Assembly: GCF_002234675.1 (NCBI RefSeq)
Contig: NC_019864.2
Location: 16,819,582-16,883,581, forward strand
Reading direction: 5' to 3'
DNA length: 64,000 nucleotides
Source of the DNA: Oryzias latipes
Taxonomy: Eukaryota > Chordata > Actinopteri > Beloniformes > Adrianichthyidae
Below the pieces are notes generated by a model that was not told the origin of the DNA, did not search any database, and saw only the letters and a program-made list of their open reading frames with translations. Position 1 is the stretch's first letter. Each line of letters starts with the position of its first letter. Shown in pieces: positions 1-10,670 of the stretch. A program made the translations under genes and the position numbers.

Positions 1-2582
1 CAAATATGTAATTTTTTTATGAGCTTTAAGTAAATACAAAAACATTTATTTCTTGAGACAAATTCTTAGACTTCAGAAAAAGATTTATCTCAGGATATGT
101 CCAAATTCCCTCCCTACTTACTACTAAAAAACTCAATTTTGCAGGACTATAGTGCACTGGATTTTAAAAACAATTTGGAAACCATACTCACTACTTTGTT
201 TTGTTTTTTTGTTTTTAAACGGCAAATATGCCATTACAGATTTCCCAAACTAAAGACTTAATAAATATGAACATTTTAAAAAGACTATTTATAAATCCAC
301 TGTCTTTTGATGATGAAAATGTGGATGTCTCTTTTAAAAAAATAAATTAATGTTCACTTTATTCATTCAAACGCAACGCATTGCGGTCGGTATTTACCAA
401 TCTAGTGAGCATCAATGCACACTGTTATTTTTTGCAAAGACTTCTGGGAAATTTCTAGGGAACTGGATTTTGATATTGTAGATTCATACATCCCAAATAA
501 ATGACAAAAGCACTTTATAGTGCACGAAGTAGTGAGTCGTAAAGGGATACGGACACAATTCAATTAAATTCAATTTTATTTATATAGCTCAATAGTACAA
601 CAAAAGTCGTCTCAATGGGCTTCATACTGGTAATTGTACAAGAAACATGAAATCATAAAGAACATGAAGTCATACTTTTCAATAGGTAATGGCTAAACTA
701 AACTAAACAGACTAACCTCTTTTTTCTGAAACCTTTTCTGCTATATGACACAGTGTCATATGGATGAATAATACAAATCTAAATGCAAATACCATTCAAA
801 TTTGGTGTGGCTAAACATGCCGAGATGTACTTATAATGGCTATAAAACCAGGCATTACACTCAAACGTGATCATTTTGGATAAACCAGTTTAAAACAAAC
901 TTTATTCGAAAAAAAAACAACATTTTTAACAATAAAATAGCAGAAGTTTTGCATTTGGAGAACTGATGTTGATTTGACGTCTTTCCAGACTAAAGAAAAT
1001 AAATCTAACATACCTGCATATTTGTAAGATTTTAAACATGAGTAAGAGTTTAAAGTGGAGTGAATAGAATGAAATAGAGGCAATAAAAAAGCAATTATTC
1101 CCCTATTGTCTGCATTCTTGACATTTATTTACAATCAAAAATAAATGTGAAGATTCTTCGTTCATCACGTGAAAGCTGTCCGTGTTTAAATGATGCAGCA
1201 TGAGGTCTGCCCTCACAATGCCTGTCGGACAAATGTTGATTAATTGCATTAGACATGCCACAGGGCATAACATTGAAGCTGAGAAATCACTGGATACTTG
1301 CTTTTATGCAACTTTACCAATCCAAACAACTCGGTTCCAACTTTATAAAAGAATGTATGGTTGTAATTACCCATTGTCTTCTTGATTCTTGCTGTTATTT
1401 ACAGCTATCCCATGTTAAATCTGTCTGTTTGCCCTCTGCAGGAGGGCGAGGAGCTGAGGTTACAGTAAATTATATGACTCAGCAGTGTTCACGTCAACAG
1501 AAAAGTGCTACCAGCCTTACAGACAGCTGATTACTATGACAAAAGCCCCGTCAGGGATCTGAGTCGAGTTGAACTTCACTGTGCTGTTGTGTGACAAGAC
1601 CGGAGGACTTTTCTACACTTTACCTACTCTTTCTTCAAATCTTTGTTGAATTTTTCATTGTTATTGAAAATCCTGACATTTAAGACTTACATTTTAAAGC
1701 TACTTTATTTATAAAGCAGAATCTGTGCAGCCTTTCGAGTAAAAGAAATTAAAACATTCTTAAATGGGCAGAAGTGGCTGAAACAAAGTATGTGAGTTCT
1801 TTTCTTATTCTTGCACCAGTGAAAAAATCTTTCCTCATTATCTTATCTTTTGTATTTTATCATTTGCCTACATTTGAGTTCTTGTGCTTCAGTGCTTGAA
1901 GGCCAAAGAGTTTTGAAAGACACTGATAGTGATAAGAAGTTGTGCCCTGAGTCCACTTTATGTAAGAGAGGTTGGGGTCAAAAACTCCATAGACCTTTAG
2001 GCTCAAGATTTTAAGGGAGGATTCCACTAATGTAAAGTTGTCAATTCAGAGTCTGCAAGTGAAAACTGCACAGAAGCTGTCAGTATCACTTTTTCTGAAA
2101 GAAAAACAACTTTATTTACTTTTAACCATCATTTGAGAATTTTGTTTTAAAATTGGGGATGTGACTAAATGGCATAATGCATGATTTGAGTGGAAATATT
2201 TTATTTTTTAAAGTTAATATTGCTTAATAGCAATATTTTAAATAATATTTACTAACCTTATTATTTTATTAGCATTTTTTAAATTACTAGTTTTTTTTAA
2301 CCAAGATTATGCTTATTGGATAAGTTACATTCTAAAGTCCAAATATACAATAAAAACTCAATAGTTAAAAATAGCTCAAGTTGCTTTGCTTTTAAACCAA
2401 CTCTGAATGTCAAAAGGGACTAACTTTTTTTTCTGGGTTATTTTAACATGAATTGGAATAAAATGAGACCAATGTAACCCCCCCAAAAATACTTTAAAAA
2501 AGTAAATAAAAACAATGTCCCAAAATGAATAACCCAAGGATTGGGTTTAAAAACAAACAAGTGTTTTAAGAGTGTCACTTAC
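1..2582 (-). other. Intron 2 of the ca12-like gene (partial)
   Basis: Everything left of the 21-nt second coding exon is AT-rich. I found no third carbonic anhydrase exon in it: on the minus strand it would encode the zinc-site entry region ending in an S-P-I-D motif. It is best read as the large second intron, with the catalytic exons beyond the left edge. The only recognisable content is a dispersed repeat near 556-660. The stretch around 1190-1530 is slightly richer in GC but has no coding pattern. The alternative is that the gene is broken here. Confidence 0.5.
556..700. repeat. Dispersed teleost repeat fragment
   Basis: The segment starts with an ATTCAATTTTATTTATATAG-type head followed by a stretch reading roughly 'caacaaaagtcgtctcaatgggctt'. 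This is a very common interspersed repeat motif in fish genomes. The family name cannot be set from this fragment. No target-site duplication was identified. Confidence 0.5.
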
Positions 2583-2839
2583 CACTGTACGTCCATTTGT
2601 AACCTGAAACACACAAAAACACCAAAAACCTTATCATACTTTACAGTTATTATCTTTTCTCAGCATAAAAAGTTCTGTGACCAAATCAAAACTTGAAAAC
2701 TTTATTCATCATCTGCCTTGTCACATGCTTTCTGATCAAATTCAGTCCCCCATGTTAACTCTGCAAACATCCTACCTTGTAGTGCACCAATCAAAGAGAG
2801 GTGCAGAGCAGCGACTGGGATGAAGCTCGGAGAGCGCAT
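2583..2839 (-). CDS. ca12: Membrane-type carbonic anhydrase, first two coding exons (ca12-like), partial
   Basis: This is the N-terminus of an extracellular, membrane-anchored alpha carbonic anhydrase, which would hydrate CO2 at the cell surface. Coding exon 1 is 2839 to 2776. It begins at an ATG in good context and encodes a 21-residue signal peptide (MRSPSF..., then a hydrophobic VAALHLSLIGAL core). It ends at a consensus donor, rc of 2770-2775. Coding exon 2 is only 21 nt (2603 to 2583) with consensus acceptor and donor. The phase-1 join gives G-Y-K-W-T-Y-S-G. Human CA12 has the same tiny second exon (S-K-W-T-Y-F-G) straight after the signal peptide. The catalytic domain with the three zinc-binding histidines lies off the left edge. 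CA14 is a close paralogue with the same start; I prefer CA12 because usp3 and fbxl22 follow, in the human 15q22 order and orientation. Symbol confidence is lower than family confidence. Confidence 0.75.
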
Positions 2840-3110
2840 CTTGATTTCTGAGCAGGAGCGCCCCTCTTCAAACAGCCTTTTATACCATCTTGCCAGCTTC
2901 TTTGCAGCTCGCGCTGACGTCACGGCAACAACAAAAGCAGCTATCAGTGTCATCTGGTCACCGGAGGGTGACAGCACCGCAGCCGTGGCTGAGCCCGAGC
3001 AAAGCCCCGCCATTAAGTTCACGCATCACTTTCGGGGGAGTTCGTTGGAACGGACGTAGGAGCGTAGCAGAAAGGTGGCGCGCGCCAACTGTCAGGTGAC
3101 GCGCAAACTG
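2840..3110 (-). promoter_or_regulatory. Promoter of the ca12-like gene: TATA box, CRE, GC-rich flank
   Basis: On the minus strand a TATAAAAG box lies at 2884-2877. It would place transcription start near 2850, only about 10-15 nt before the ATG at 2839. A full palindromic CRE (TGACGTCA) lies at 2915-2922, about 65 bp upstream of that start. The flank out to 3110 is much richer in CpG than its surroundings and contains a GGCGCGCGCC palindrome at 3077-3086. TATA plus CRE suggests a cAMP-inducible gene; that is inference from the motifs. Confidence 0.6.
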
Positions 3111-4267
3111 CGCGCATTACTGTTATTCGGAAAATTATAAAGCTGGCAACTTCCAAATAAATTAAGGGTCTAAATCAAAGGCGAAGTGTCGTGTAATTTT
3201 CTCAACTTGATTGTGAAATGGATTGTGCTGTTAGTGCAACAGCAGGAGGGCTGTCTCCATCCTTCTGGCCACTTGACTCTGAGAGAAGAGGATTTGATCC
3301 CAGCTGACACCCATGCTGTTCAAGCTATGTAACTCAACAGTATGATATCCAAACTAGTTATGATTTATATCTTAAGGCTGTTACATTCTAAATGGGGTAA
3401 TTTTATGAGATTTGACAACTAGTCTGTGAGACGATACCAATTGTGTTTCTCATTTTCTGCTCTTTGTTTATGTTATTTTATTTCATAATTTTATTTCTAA
3501 TAAAGTATAAAAAGATCAAAACAAAGAAAATGAAAAATCCTGTTAATAATAATCACAACACATTCATTTTTAAATTAATCTACTTAATTAAATTGAATTT
3601 TTTTTATATTCTAAGTATTTGAAAAGAACATGAATCGTTTACCTATTGTTATACTTTTTGATTTTTGTTTAAATGCAAACCATTTTTTAAAAAGATCATC
3701 AGGACTTAGTTGAACATGTTTTGCATGAGAGACAAAATGTGTTCAAATGATCTTTTTTGAAGCTTTTTTCTGTTTTTCTGCTATATGGAACAATCCTGGA
3801 TGAATTAGAATCTTCACAAATCTATTTTTTTAAGCCACTTGTGTTTCATTTTTGCACATTGTACAAGGCATTTATAGCCTTTTTTATGACAGATTAGTTC
3901 TGATTAAAGAAATAAACTGGATGGGGTCTCTTTTCTACTCACCAAAGATGGTTTAGACATAAAGAAGCTGCACTCTGTTGCCATATAACAAAAGTACTTC
4001 CACATCATCCGAGATTAGCTGAGGTTCCTCACCTTGTTTGAAACTTTGTTAAAACTCCACAAGCAAAACTATTTAAGAACCAGTATGCTGCACGTAATTC
4101 AATCATTTGTTTCTTTCTCTTAGATAAAGCACAGCACTCTTAGGCACTATTATGATCTAGAACATCAAAATTTTAGAAAAACTGATTGTCTAATACTAAT
4201 TTTTTAACCACGTGTTCAGATGAAGGATGAGCTATGATTGAAAATTGTGCACAGAAAAACCTGAGGT
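3111..4267. other. AT-rich intergenic DNA, nothing recognised
   Basis: This stretch runs from the ca12-like promoter to the tandem hairpin array. It is AT-rich with no convincing open reading frame, splice-site pair or repeat ends. Confidence 0.5.
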
Positions 4268-4443
4268 TGCTGCTAAACTAAATCTAATTTAGTTTAGGTC
4301 CAAATCCACAATGCTGCTAAACTAAACCTAATTTAGTTTAGGTCCAAATCCACAATGCTGCTAAACTAAACCTAATTTAGTTTAGGTCCAAATCCACAAT
4401 GCTGCTAAACTAAACCTAATTTAGTTTAGGTCCAAATACACAA
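4268..4443. repeat. Four tandem 44-bp units, each a hairpin
   Basis: A 44-bp unit starting TGCTGCTAAACT is repeated four times head to tail with very few changes (one early base difference and one near the end). Every unit holds a perfect 10-bp inverted repeat, CTAAACTAAA and TTTAGTTTAG, around a 5-nt loop. The array therefore encodes four evenly spaced stem-loops. Confidence 0.9.
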
Positions 4444-4758
4444 TCTTTAATACACATTTTTTTTTCGTTCAGAAAGTTGTTTCCTGAAAAACTGAGTTTT
4501 GGGGGCTGGAATATGGTGTAACCAGTTAAGGGAACTAAAAAAATGTAAATGAGTGAAAGAAAACTATTTTTTATCTAAGTAATTTAGCATTAATTATACA
4601 ACCAAATAACTCAACTGATACTGTTTATTCTAATTCTGTTCTTCAGTCAAAAACTGTAATCTCCTGACAAATATGAAAACAAAGAAGATGTTTAAAAGTC
4701 AGCATAAATTCATTAATCTAACTTAAGAATTTAAGTTAGATTAAATTCATTAAGCTCG

Positions 4759-5345
4759 AGCAATACTAATTGATGCATCAGTGGCACCAAAATGGGTCAT
4801 GGCTAAATTACCTGATTGGGGCCCATGTTTGCCCTATTTCATTCATTTTTCCAGCTCACATAGGAAGAACTATGAGCCCTATGTCGGTTCTAATGTTACT
4901 TACCCAATTGAAGCCTACAGGAAACCCACTCAGCACGCACTTCGAGCCTATGAGGGAATACACAGACCACCACGGGAACTGCGGACAAGCCCACCTATAG
5001 CCCACATTATAGCCCATTTAGGTCCCACATAAAACCCATATGCAATACTGATACATGTTAGTGGGGCCAAAATGGGTCTTGGGTACTTTTCCCAGTTGGG
5101 ACCCTGTTTCAAACCCACTTCCAGCCCACATGGGCAAAAATATGGGCCCTACATGGGTTCAAATATTATTTACCAACTTGGGACCTACCTGAAACCCATT
5201 CAGCCACCACTAAAGCCAATGTGGGCAACACAGTTGGCCACGGAAACTACGGATAAATCCATTCAGGGCCCAAATTTTCTGCCCATTTTTAAACCATATG
5301 GGGCCCACTTGGCCTTGCTGGCTGGGTCAACATGCAATGTTGATT
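4759..5345. repeat. Imperfect tandem duplication of a ~280-bp GGGCCC/CCCAC-rich unit
   Basis: Two copies lie side by side, with matching landmarks 280 bp apart (GTGGCACCAAAATGGGTC at 4781 and GTGGGGCCAAAATGGGTC at 5061). Inside each copy, short motifs such as ATGGGCCC, GCCCACAT and AAACCCA recur, so the unit itself looks like a decayed, higher-order minisatellite. The open frames across it are by-products of the repeat. Confidence 0.75.
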
Positions 5346-6179
5346 AAGTCTCACATATGTATCATTTATTAACTCCTACTCGTGCCACACAGATGGGACA
5401 ACGACCTCTTCCTTAATACTACACTCCTAAAGACCAAAGTTTCCATCTGAGGCTCACTATCAGGAACCAAGACAAACCCCCTACTTTGTTTAATCTCACT
5501 ACAAAATACAGTGGAGCAAAAAAAATTGTCAGTCACTGATTCTGTAAGTTGTCACACCTAAAAGGATAGCAGTAAAGCAGTATTTTGATCCATTCACACA
5601 TTTCTGTGTATTCCTCTAAAAACCTGCTGAGCACCAATCCCTCCCAACCCACGAAAAACAAGCAGGTCTCACATTGAAGAGTAAATAAGAGAGGAACTGA
5701 CCCTTCCAGCAAAAGTCTGTGCTGCACACCCACTTTCCCAGTAGAGCTAGTGGTGTTCTGCAAAAATACTGTCCTTTTATATGCACAACATGCATATCCA
5801 TTTTTGTAAACTTTTGGATGTTGTTTGTTTTCACGGGCGAAACGCCGCCTCATGGCGAAACGCCTCATCATGAAATGAGCGGCACCCACACGGAGCCAAA
5901 GCCAGTGCCTCAGAGATCGAGTCGTCTTACTTCCGGTTTGGAAAATGAGCTGCAAATTTGACTCATATTTCATTTTTAAAAATGTTTTTTTACTGTACCA
6001 AAGGTAAGATATTATCATAAATATGGATACAGTTTTCTCTGACAGGTTTATGAAAAGCTCTTCCATCCTCCACTCGTTACCTTAACGTCACCTGTTTGTA
6101 GTGGTTATCTACATAAAAGGCACCTTTCCACACCTTTAAACTGTCACACAGAAACTTCTCTATCATGGCCAAAAAGGAG
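5346..6179. other. Intergenic DNA, no gene recognised
   Basis: A 177-codon minus-strand open frame (6066-5533) crosses this area. It has no recognisable domain and is rich in F, C, W and R, as unselected AT-rich frames are. A GC-rich patch near 5835-5910 may be a transposon scrap. I do not call a gene here. Confidence 0.4.
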
Positions 6180-6365
6180 TTGGGGAACACTGTTCTGCAT
6201 GCTTTCCATGTTGCTCTGCTTGAGCACACCTGATTCAGCTCATCATCAAGTTCTGCAGGTGCCTGATAATGGCAGTCATCAAAAGCAGGTGTGTTTAAGC
6301 AAGGAGACTGACAAAAAATGGAGGGCAGTGTTTCTACAGGACCGGGGTTGGGAAATAATGGTCTA
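6180..6365. repeat. Fold-back MITE relic
   Basis: The two ends are imperfect inverted complements. The left arm has CTGCTTGAGCACACCTGATT, and the right arm read on the minus strand has CTTGCTTAAACACACCTGC. The right edge shows a 'ggaccggggttgggaaa' motif. This pattern of cancelling 'acacctgattca' arms is a very common teleost short DNA-transposon derivative. It is old and diverged, and no target duplication could be set. Confidence 0.55.
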
Positions 6366-6916
6366 CAGACAACAGGGATAAAACAGTCCACCTAATTTTA
6401 GTAGGACGAATTGCAGAATCGGTGCCTGCAAAACACTTTTTTGCTCCACTGAAACTGGGAAGGGCAAGATTATTAGTGCAATAACCGTGGGATGAGGCAG
6501 TCCTGTTGGAAGCTGCAGGTAACTCACAAAACACTATTTCATTTCTGTTTATGAAAGGTCGAAGGGCTGCTCTGACAAATGACTCTTTATATTGCCTTCA
6601 TAAAAAAGGGAGTAGGTCTCTGGTGTTGGTGTTAGCTAATCATTACTCATCTATATGTGCAGATGGTTTCAGGTTTAAAAAGCAACTCACAAAGCAACTT
6701 GTAATTAGCCACATTTGGATCTGAAAGAATGATACAGCAAGCATTTTTTTCCTGTTTTTTAATAAGAATAATTTTGAGAAAGTGTTCTATCACTGTAGGA
6801 CGAGTCTACCCCATGGATGTTACTTAATGACAAATAATAAGCTGAAGATGGAAGATGAAATAAGCTGAAGATGTTAGTCAAAATTCCCTTTAAAGACTTT
6901 CTAAAACAGAGTATTT

Positions 6917-7040
6917 ATCCATCCATCCATCCATCCATCCATCTATTGGGATCACGGTTACCGTAGCCTAACCCGGCTACTGTTCGGCAAAGGCAGGACA
7001 CACCCTGTACAGGCTACTAACCTGTCGCAGGGCACAAATT
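6917..7040. repeat. (ATCC)n microsatellite with a repeat-element remnant
   Basis: About six ATCC units (6917-6943) are followed by a diverged stretch containing 'ggcaggacacaccctgtacaggctactaacctgtcgcagggcac'-like sequence (shown here only as a description of the motif order). It resembles the 3' part of the dispersed element seen more completely at 25620-25970. Confidence 0.6.
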
Positions 7041-8270
7041 ACTAAAAAAAAATAAAGATCCTTTATACTGTTAGAGGACTTGGAACACCAATTGGTTATT
7101 GTTTATGGCTGATGACACCATGAAAAGACTACATGACCATGAAGCTCTTTTGAGTGAAACTGCATCAGAAGCTCTAGAAATTAAACAGATTTCCCAATAT
7201 ACCTAATAATTTGTATATGTTCTAAATGAGGAAATGTTTTAAGCCATTTTTGTATATTTTCTACCTTTTGTTATTCATATATTGCAACTTTTCTTATTAG
7301 TATTTGATCATATCAATGCATCACAAAGTGGTCAAACATTACAACTGTTTATGCCATTCAAAACAAACATCTTGTTGGCTGTTTAAAAAAAAGAACTCAT
7401 CACTCTTATAAAATAAAATCAGAAGTAAAAACAGTTTTTCCTTTTAATGAATCATGGTTGTGTTGCTGGTGTTATTTTTTTGTAGAAAGCAATGTTCATC
7501 TTTTTAAAGAGTGCATTGTTGAATATAACGTTGGCATTGAGAAATACTTCATATGCATGACATGCGAAAAATGAACCTTTTTTTTGTTTTTGTTTACTAA
7601 CACACACAAAAAGAAACTTGGAAAAAGTAACATGACAAATGCAATGCAACCTGTTTAGAGATTCACGTAAAAACAGTGATTTTTATATATCCTGTGCCAC
7701 CAATTCTGTTTTGTTTAAAAAAAATTTGAGTTTAAAGTGTTGTTTTTTTATCACCGTTTTAAAGACTTTAAAATGGAATGTTTAGGGGGAAAAAAATCCT
7801 CATAAATTGTCATTCCTGAACAAACAAAATTTGTGGAACAATGCTGCTACAAACAAGATCGAAGTGTATAAAGACCTTTGTTTTAATACACAATGGCACA
7901 CTTGTAATACTGTAATTGACAGTGTTAGCAAAAACTGCTCAAACTACTCAGAACAGTACTAAAAACTACTGTAGCAGGTGGAGGAGGTTTTGGACTTGCT
8001 GTGCAGCTATACTGGACGACGACAAACCTCACTGTAGCTGAGACCCTGAATGCACAAAACACACCCAAACAATAGGATAATACACTTCCAAAAATGTAAC
8101 AAACCTGGATGCCTGAAAAAAGATGTGAACAATAAAAGTATACATTTCCTTTAAAGAAAATGTGTTTTTTTTTTTTAAATTAAGTGTTAAAGGAGCGTCA
8201 GTCCAAAGATCACCAGGAAGTACCCACTCCCGTTAAAGATAACGGCCCTCATTCACTCTGGGATGTGAAG
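7041..8270. other. Upstream region of the Kunitz gene
   Basis: This is AT-rich DNA without recognised repeats or genes. The last ~80 bp (from about 8190) are less AT-rich and probably hold the start of transcription and the 5' UTR of the Kunitz gene. I see no clear TATA box at the expected distance. Confidence 0.4.
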
Positions 8271-8274
8271 CCAG

Positions 8275-10670
8275 ATGACAAGCAGCAAGATGAAGAACCT
8301 TCTGCTTTTAGGAATTTTTTTGTCAATATTTCAACTCAGCCTCTCTGACATTCCAGGTATGCATAAAACTGTTGTTTCATTTTCTTGGTGATAAATCAAA
8401 TTCTACAATCAAAACTCAGTTTAAATTGTGGAAGTTTATTTCTCAAAAGAGAACGCAAACTCTCAAACAAACTTCTTCAAAGCGTTCAAAGTGTTTGTAT
8501 GATGTTCATTTATTATTATCAAATAATTGTGAAAGCTGGGATGTGTAAGATAAAATGTGCGAGTCTTTTACTGCGAATTTGTGTGATGTCCAGTGTCAGA
8601 ATCCAGAACTGATGCCACATTTCTCGAATAATTTCTTTTTTTTAATCTAAAAAGGATTTGACTATCATATTCTGATCTGCTGCTGAAATTGTAGTGTTTT
8701 CCTTTTGCATTGTCTTTGAAACATCACGTTTTTAATTCAAAACTATTAAAAATATTCTGTTGGAAACTTATCGTTTATAAAAAAGCTACTCTTCCTCTAA
8801 ATTTGTATTTATATCAGGCTGTAATGTATAATTGCGGGAAGAGTCAGAGTGTGAGAAGTTCAGCGAAAAGTGTTTCACTTCTGTAAATCTATCAAGGTCT
8901 AACAACCGAATACTACGTGGTACTTTTATTGCAGTCATTAAAAAAGGGTGGTGCTTTGTCAATCATTAGTCATAGAACATATCATGTTTGTTTTAAGATA
9001 TTCTGTATTTTTAACTGTTCTAATTATCTCAACATTTGCAGCCATTTTTTCTAAACTTGAAATTTTCCAATTTTAAAATATAACTGACCTTTTTTCTTTT
9101 TCATTTGTCCTTAGAATTCTGTAAAGAACCCAATGATCCGGGACATGGCACTATTTTCGCCTTTTCTATGTATTATGATCCCAAAAGCGACCAGTGCAAC
9201 CCTTTCTTTTACCAAGGCGAAGGAGGAAATGCCAACCGCTTTACAAGTGAAAGACACTGCATGAGCAACTGTTCACCCAATGCAGAAAGTGTCTACCCCA
9301 GGGTTGGTAAGTATTACACATGTTTTGAATAAAAATGTGCATTTGAAGTGGAGTAACTTCAGGAACTGTCCATACCAGGTTAGGCAAGACTAAATACAAA
9401 GCCTTCTTTCAGTCTGTTGGTGGACTCTGGAGCCTAAGTGTGCTGATAAGATTTATGGTCTGTAAAACCATAAGAATAGGCCTACTGCATAGATAAAGTC
9501 CTTCTTGAAATGGTTTACTGCAATAACCAAACACGTGATTTTTTAAATAAGTATATACTATTGTAAGTCATGTTTAATTTTTGGTGTAAAACCTAAATTA
9601 ATGTGTACTTTTCTTTAATTTTTACGGTGCAACTTTTTTCCCTTTCAAAAGCCACTTGCTGGTATTAGCTGAGAACAAGTGTGCCACCCAGTGGTCAAAT
9701 AGTAGAACTGTTAAGAATGTACAAAAGTGAATCATATTAGCAAAAATCACAGTCTCTCCAGTGCAGCAGCTTAAGTACCATCAACACAGTTATGGCTATG
9801 AGATCATGCTAATGAATGTGAATACTCTTTCATTTGACAGCAACTAAAGCCTGCCATTTAAAAAAGGAAAATGGGGGATGCACCGGCACTTTTCTGAGAT
9901 ACTACTATGACTCAGTCCATGACAAGTGTAAAAAATTCATTTGGACCGGATGTCGCGGAAACGGGAACAGATTTTTTGACTACAACAGCTGCAATGCCAC
10001 CTGTGCTGGCGTCCATGGTGAGTTCACATTTCTGATGTTTCATAAGGTACTTTGATATCCCAAAGTCAGGTTGATTTCTTGTACCACGACAGAGAGGAAA
10101 TTGAAAGGATGCACACTGAAAGAATCTTTATGATTTTCATTCACAGTTGATGGGGAGGAAATGGAGGAAGATGAGCCAGATACCCCTATTGGTAAGTGAG
10201 AGATTATTGATAATTTGATTCCTACTTTAGAACATTTTTGCATTAAAAGAATATTCCTTCCCATTGCATCTTTCATTTTTGCTTTTACACGACTTGTTGT
10301 CCCTGCTTTAACATTTTACACTCACTAGGTTCCAACCACATGAACGTTTTCTTAAGAAGTTTGTCACACTGAGCAATTAGTCACATGGTATTTGCATTTC
10401 CTTTCAACAGCAATCATCTGTGGAGTCCTCCTCGCTCTAGTTGTCGTTGCTGTTATTGGAACAGTGACTTTCCTGGTAGTTAAATCAAAGTAAGGTCATT
10501 TTCTTCTGTCTTTTTGCAACTAAAATGCAAGCTTTGCTTTTAATAAGGTTCGTCTTTTACTAACCTTGTATTTCTCTAGGAAAAAGAAGGGGAAAAAGAA
10601 GGACAAAGTGAAAAGTGATGCTCCCCAGGCTGAAGCACCTCTTCAGGAGGGAGGAATCGAAATGACATAA
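8275..10670 (+). CDS. Transmembrane protein with two Kunitz (BPTI) domains, six exons
   Basis: The coding exons are 8275-8356, 9115-9306, 9841-10017, 10147-10191, 10411-10489 and 10580-10670. All junctions are GT-AG, and together they give 666 nt, or 221 residues plus TAA. Residues 1-24 are a signal peptide (an in-frame ATG at 8290 is an alternative start). Kunitz domain 1 spans residues 30-80, Kunitz domain 2 residues 96-146, then an acidic linker, one membrane helix (about 167-189) and a short cytoplasmic tail with a polybasic stretch (KKKKGKKKDK). Each Kunitz domain is one exon with phase-1 ends, as usual for this module. Domain 2 has all six cysteines with Thr at the P1 position. Domain 1 keeps only four cysteines: positions 14 and 38 (BPTI numbering) are Gly and Glu, so its reactive-loop disulfide is gone. 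The layout resembles a small SPINT-type surface serine-protease inhibitor, but I cannot name an orthologue. The gene sits between ca12 and usp3, where human has none that I know of. Confidence 0.9.

Noticed and set aside
2702-3022. The whole 106-codon minus-strand frame across the ca12-like first exon.
   Set aside because: Only 2839-2776 is coding. The frame runs through the promoter (TATA, CRE) upstream and past a consensus donor downstream.
5533-6066. 177-codon minus-strand open frame, the longest in the window apart from exons.
   Set aside because: It has no recognisable domain, its composition is that of random AT-rich frames, and it lies in a repeat-rich stretch.
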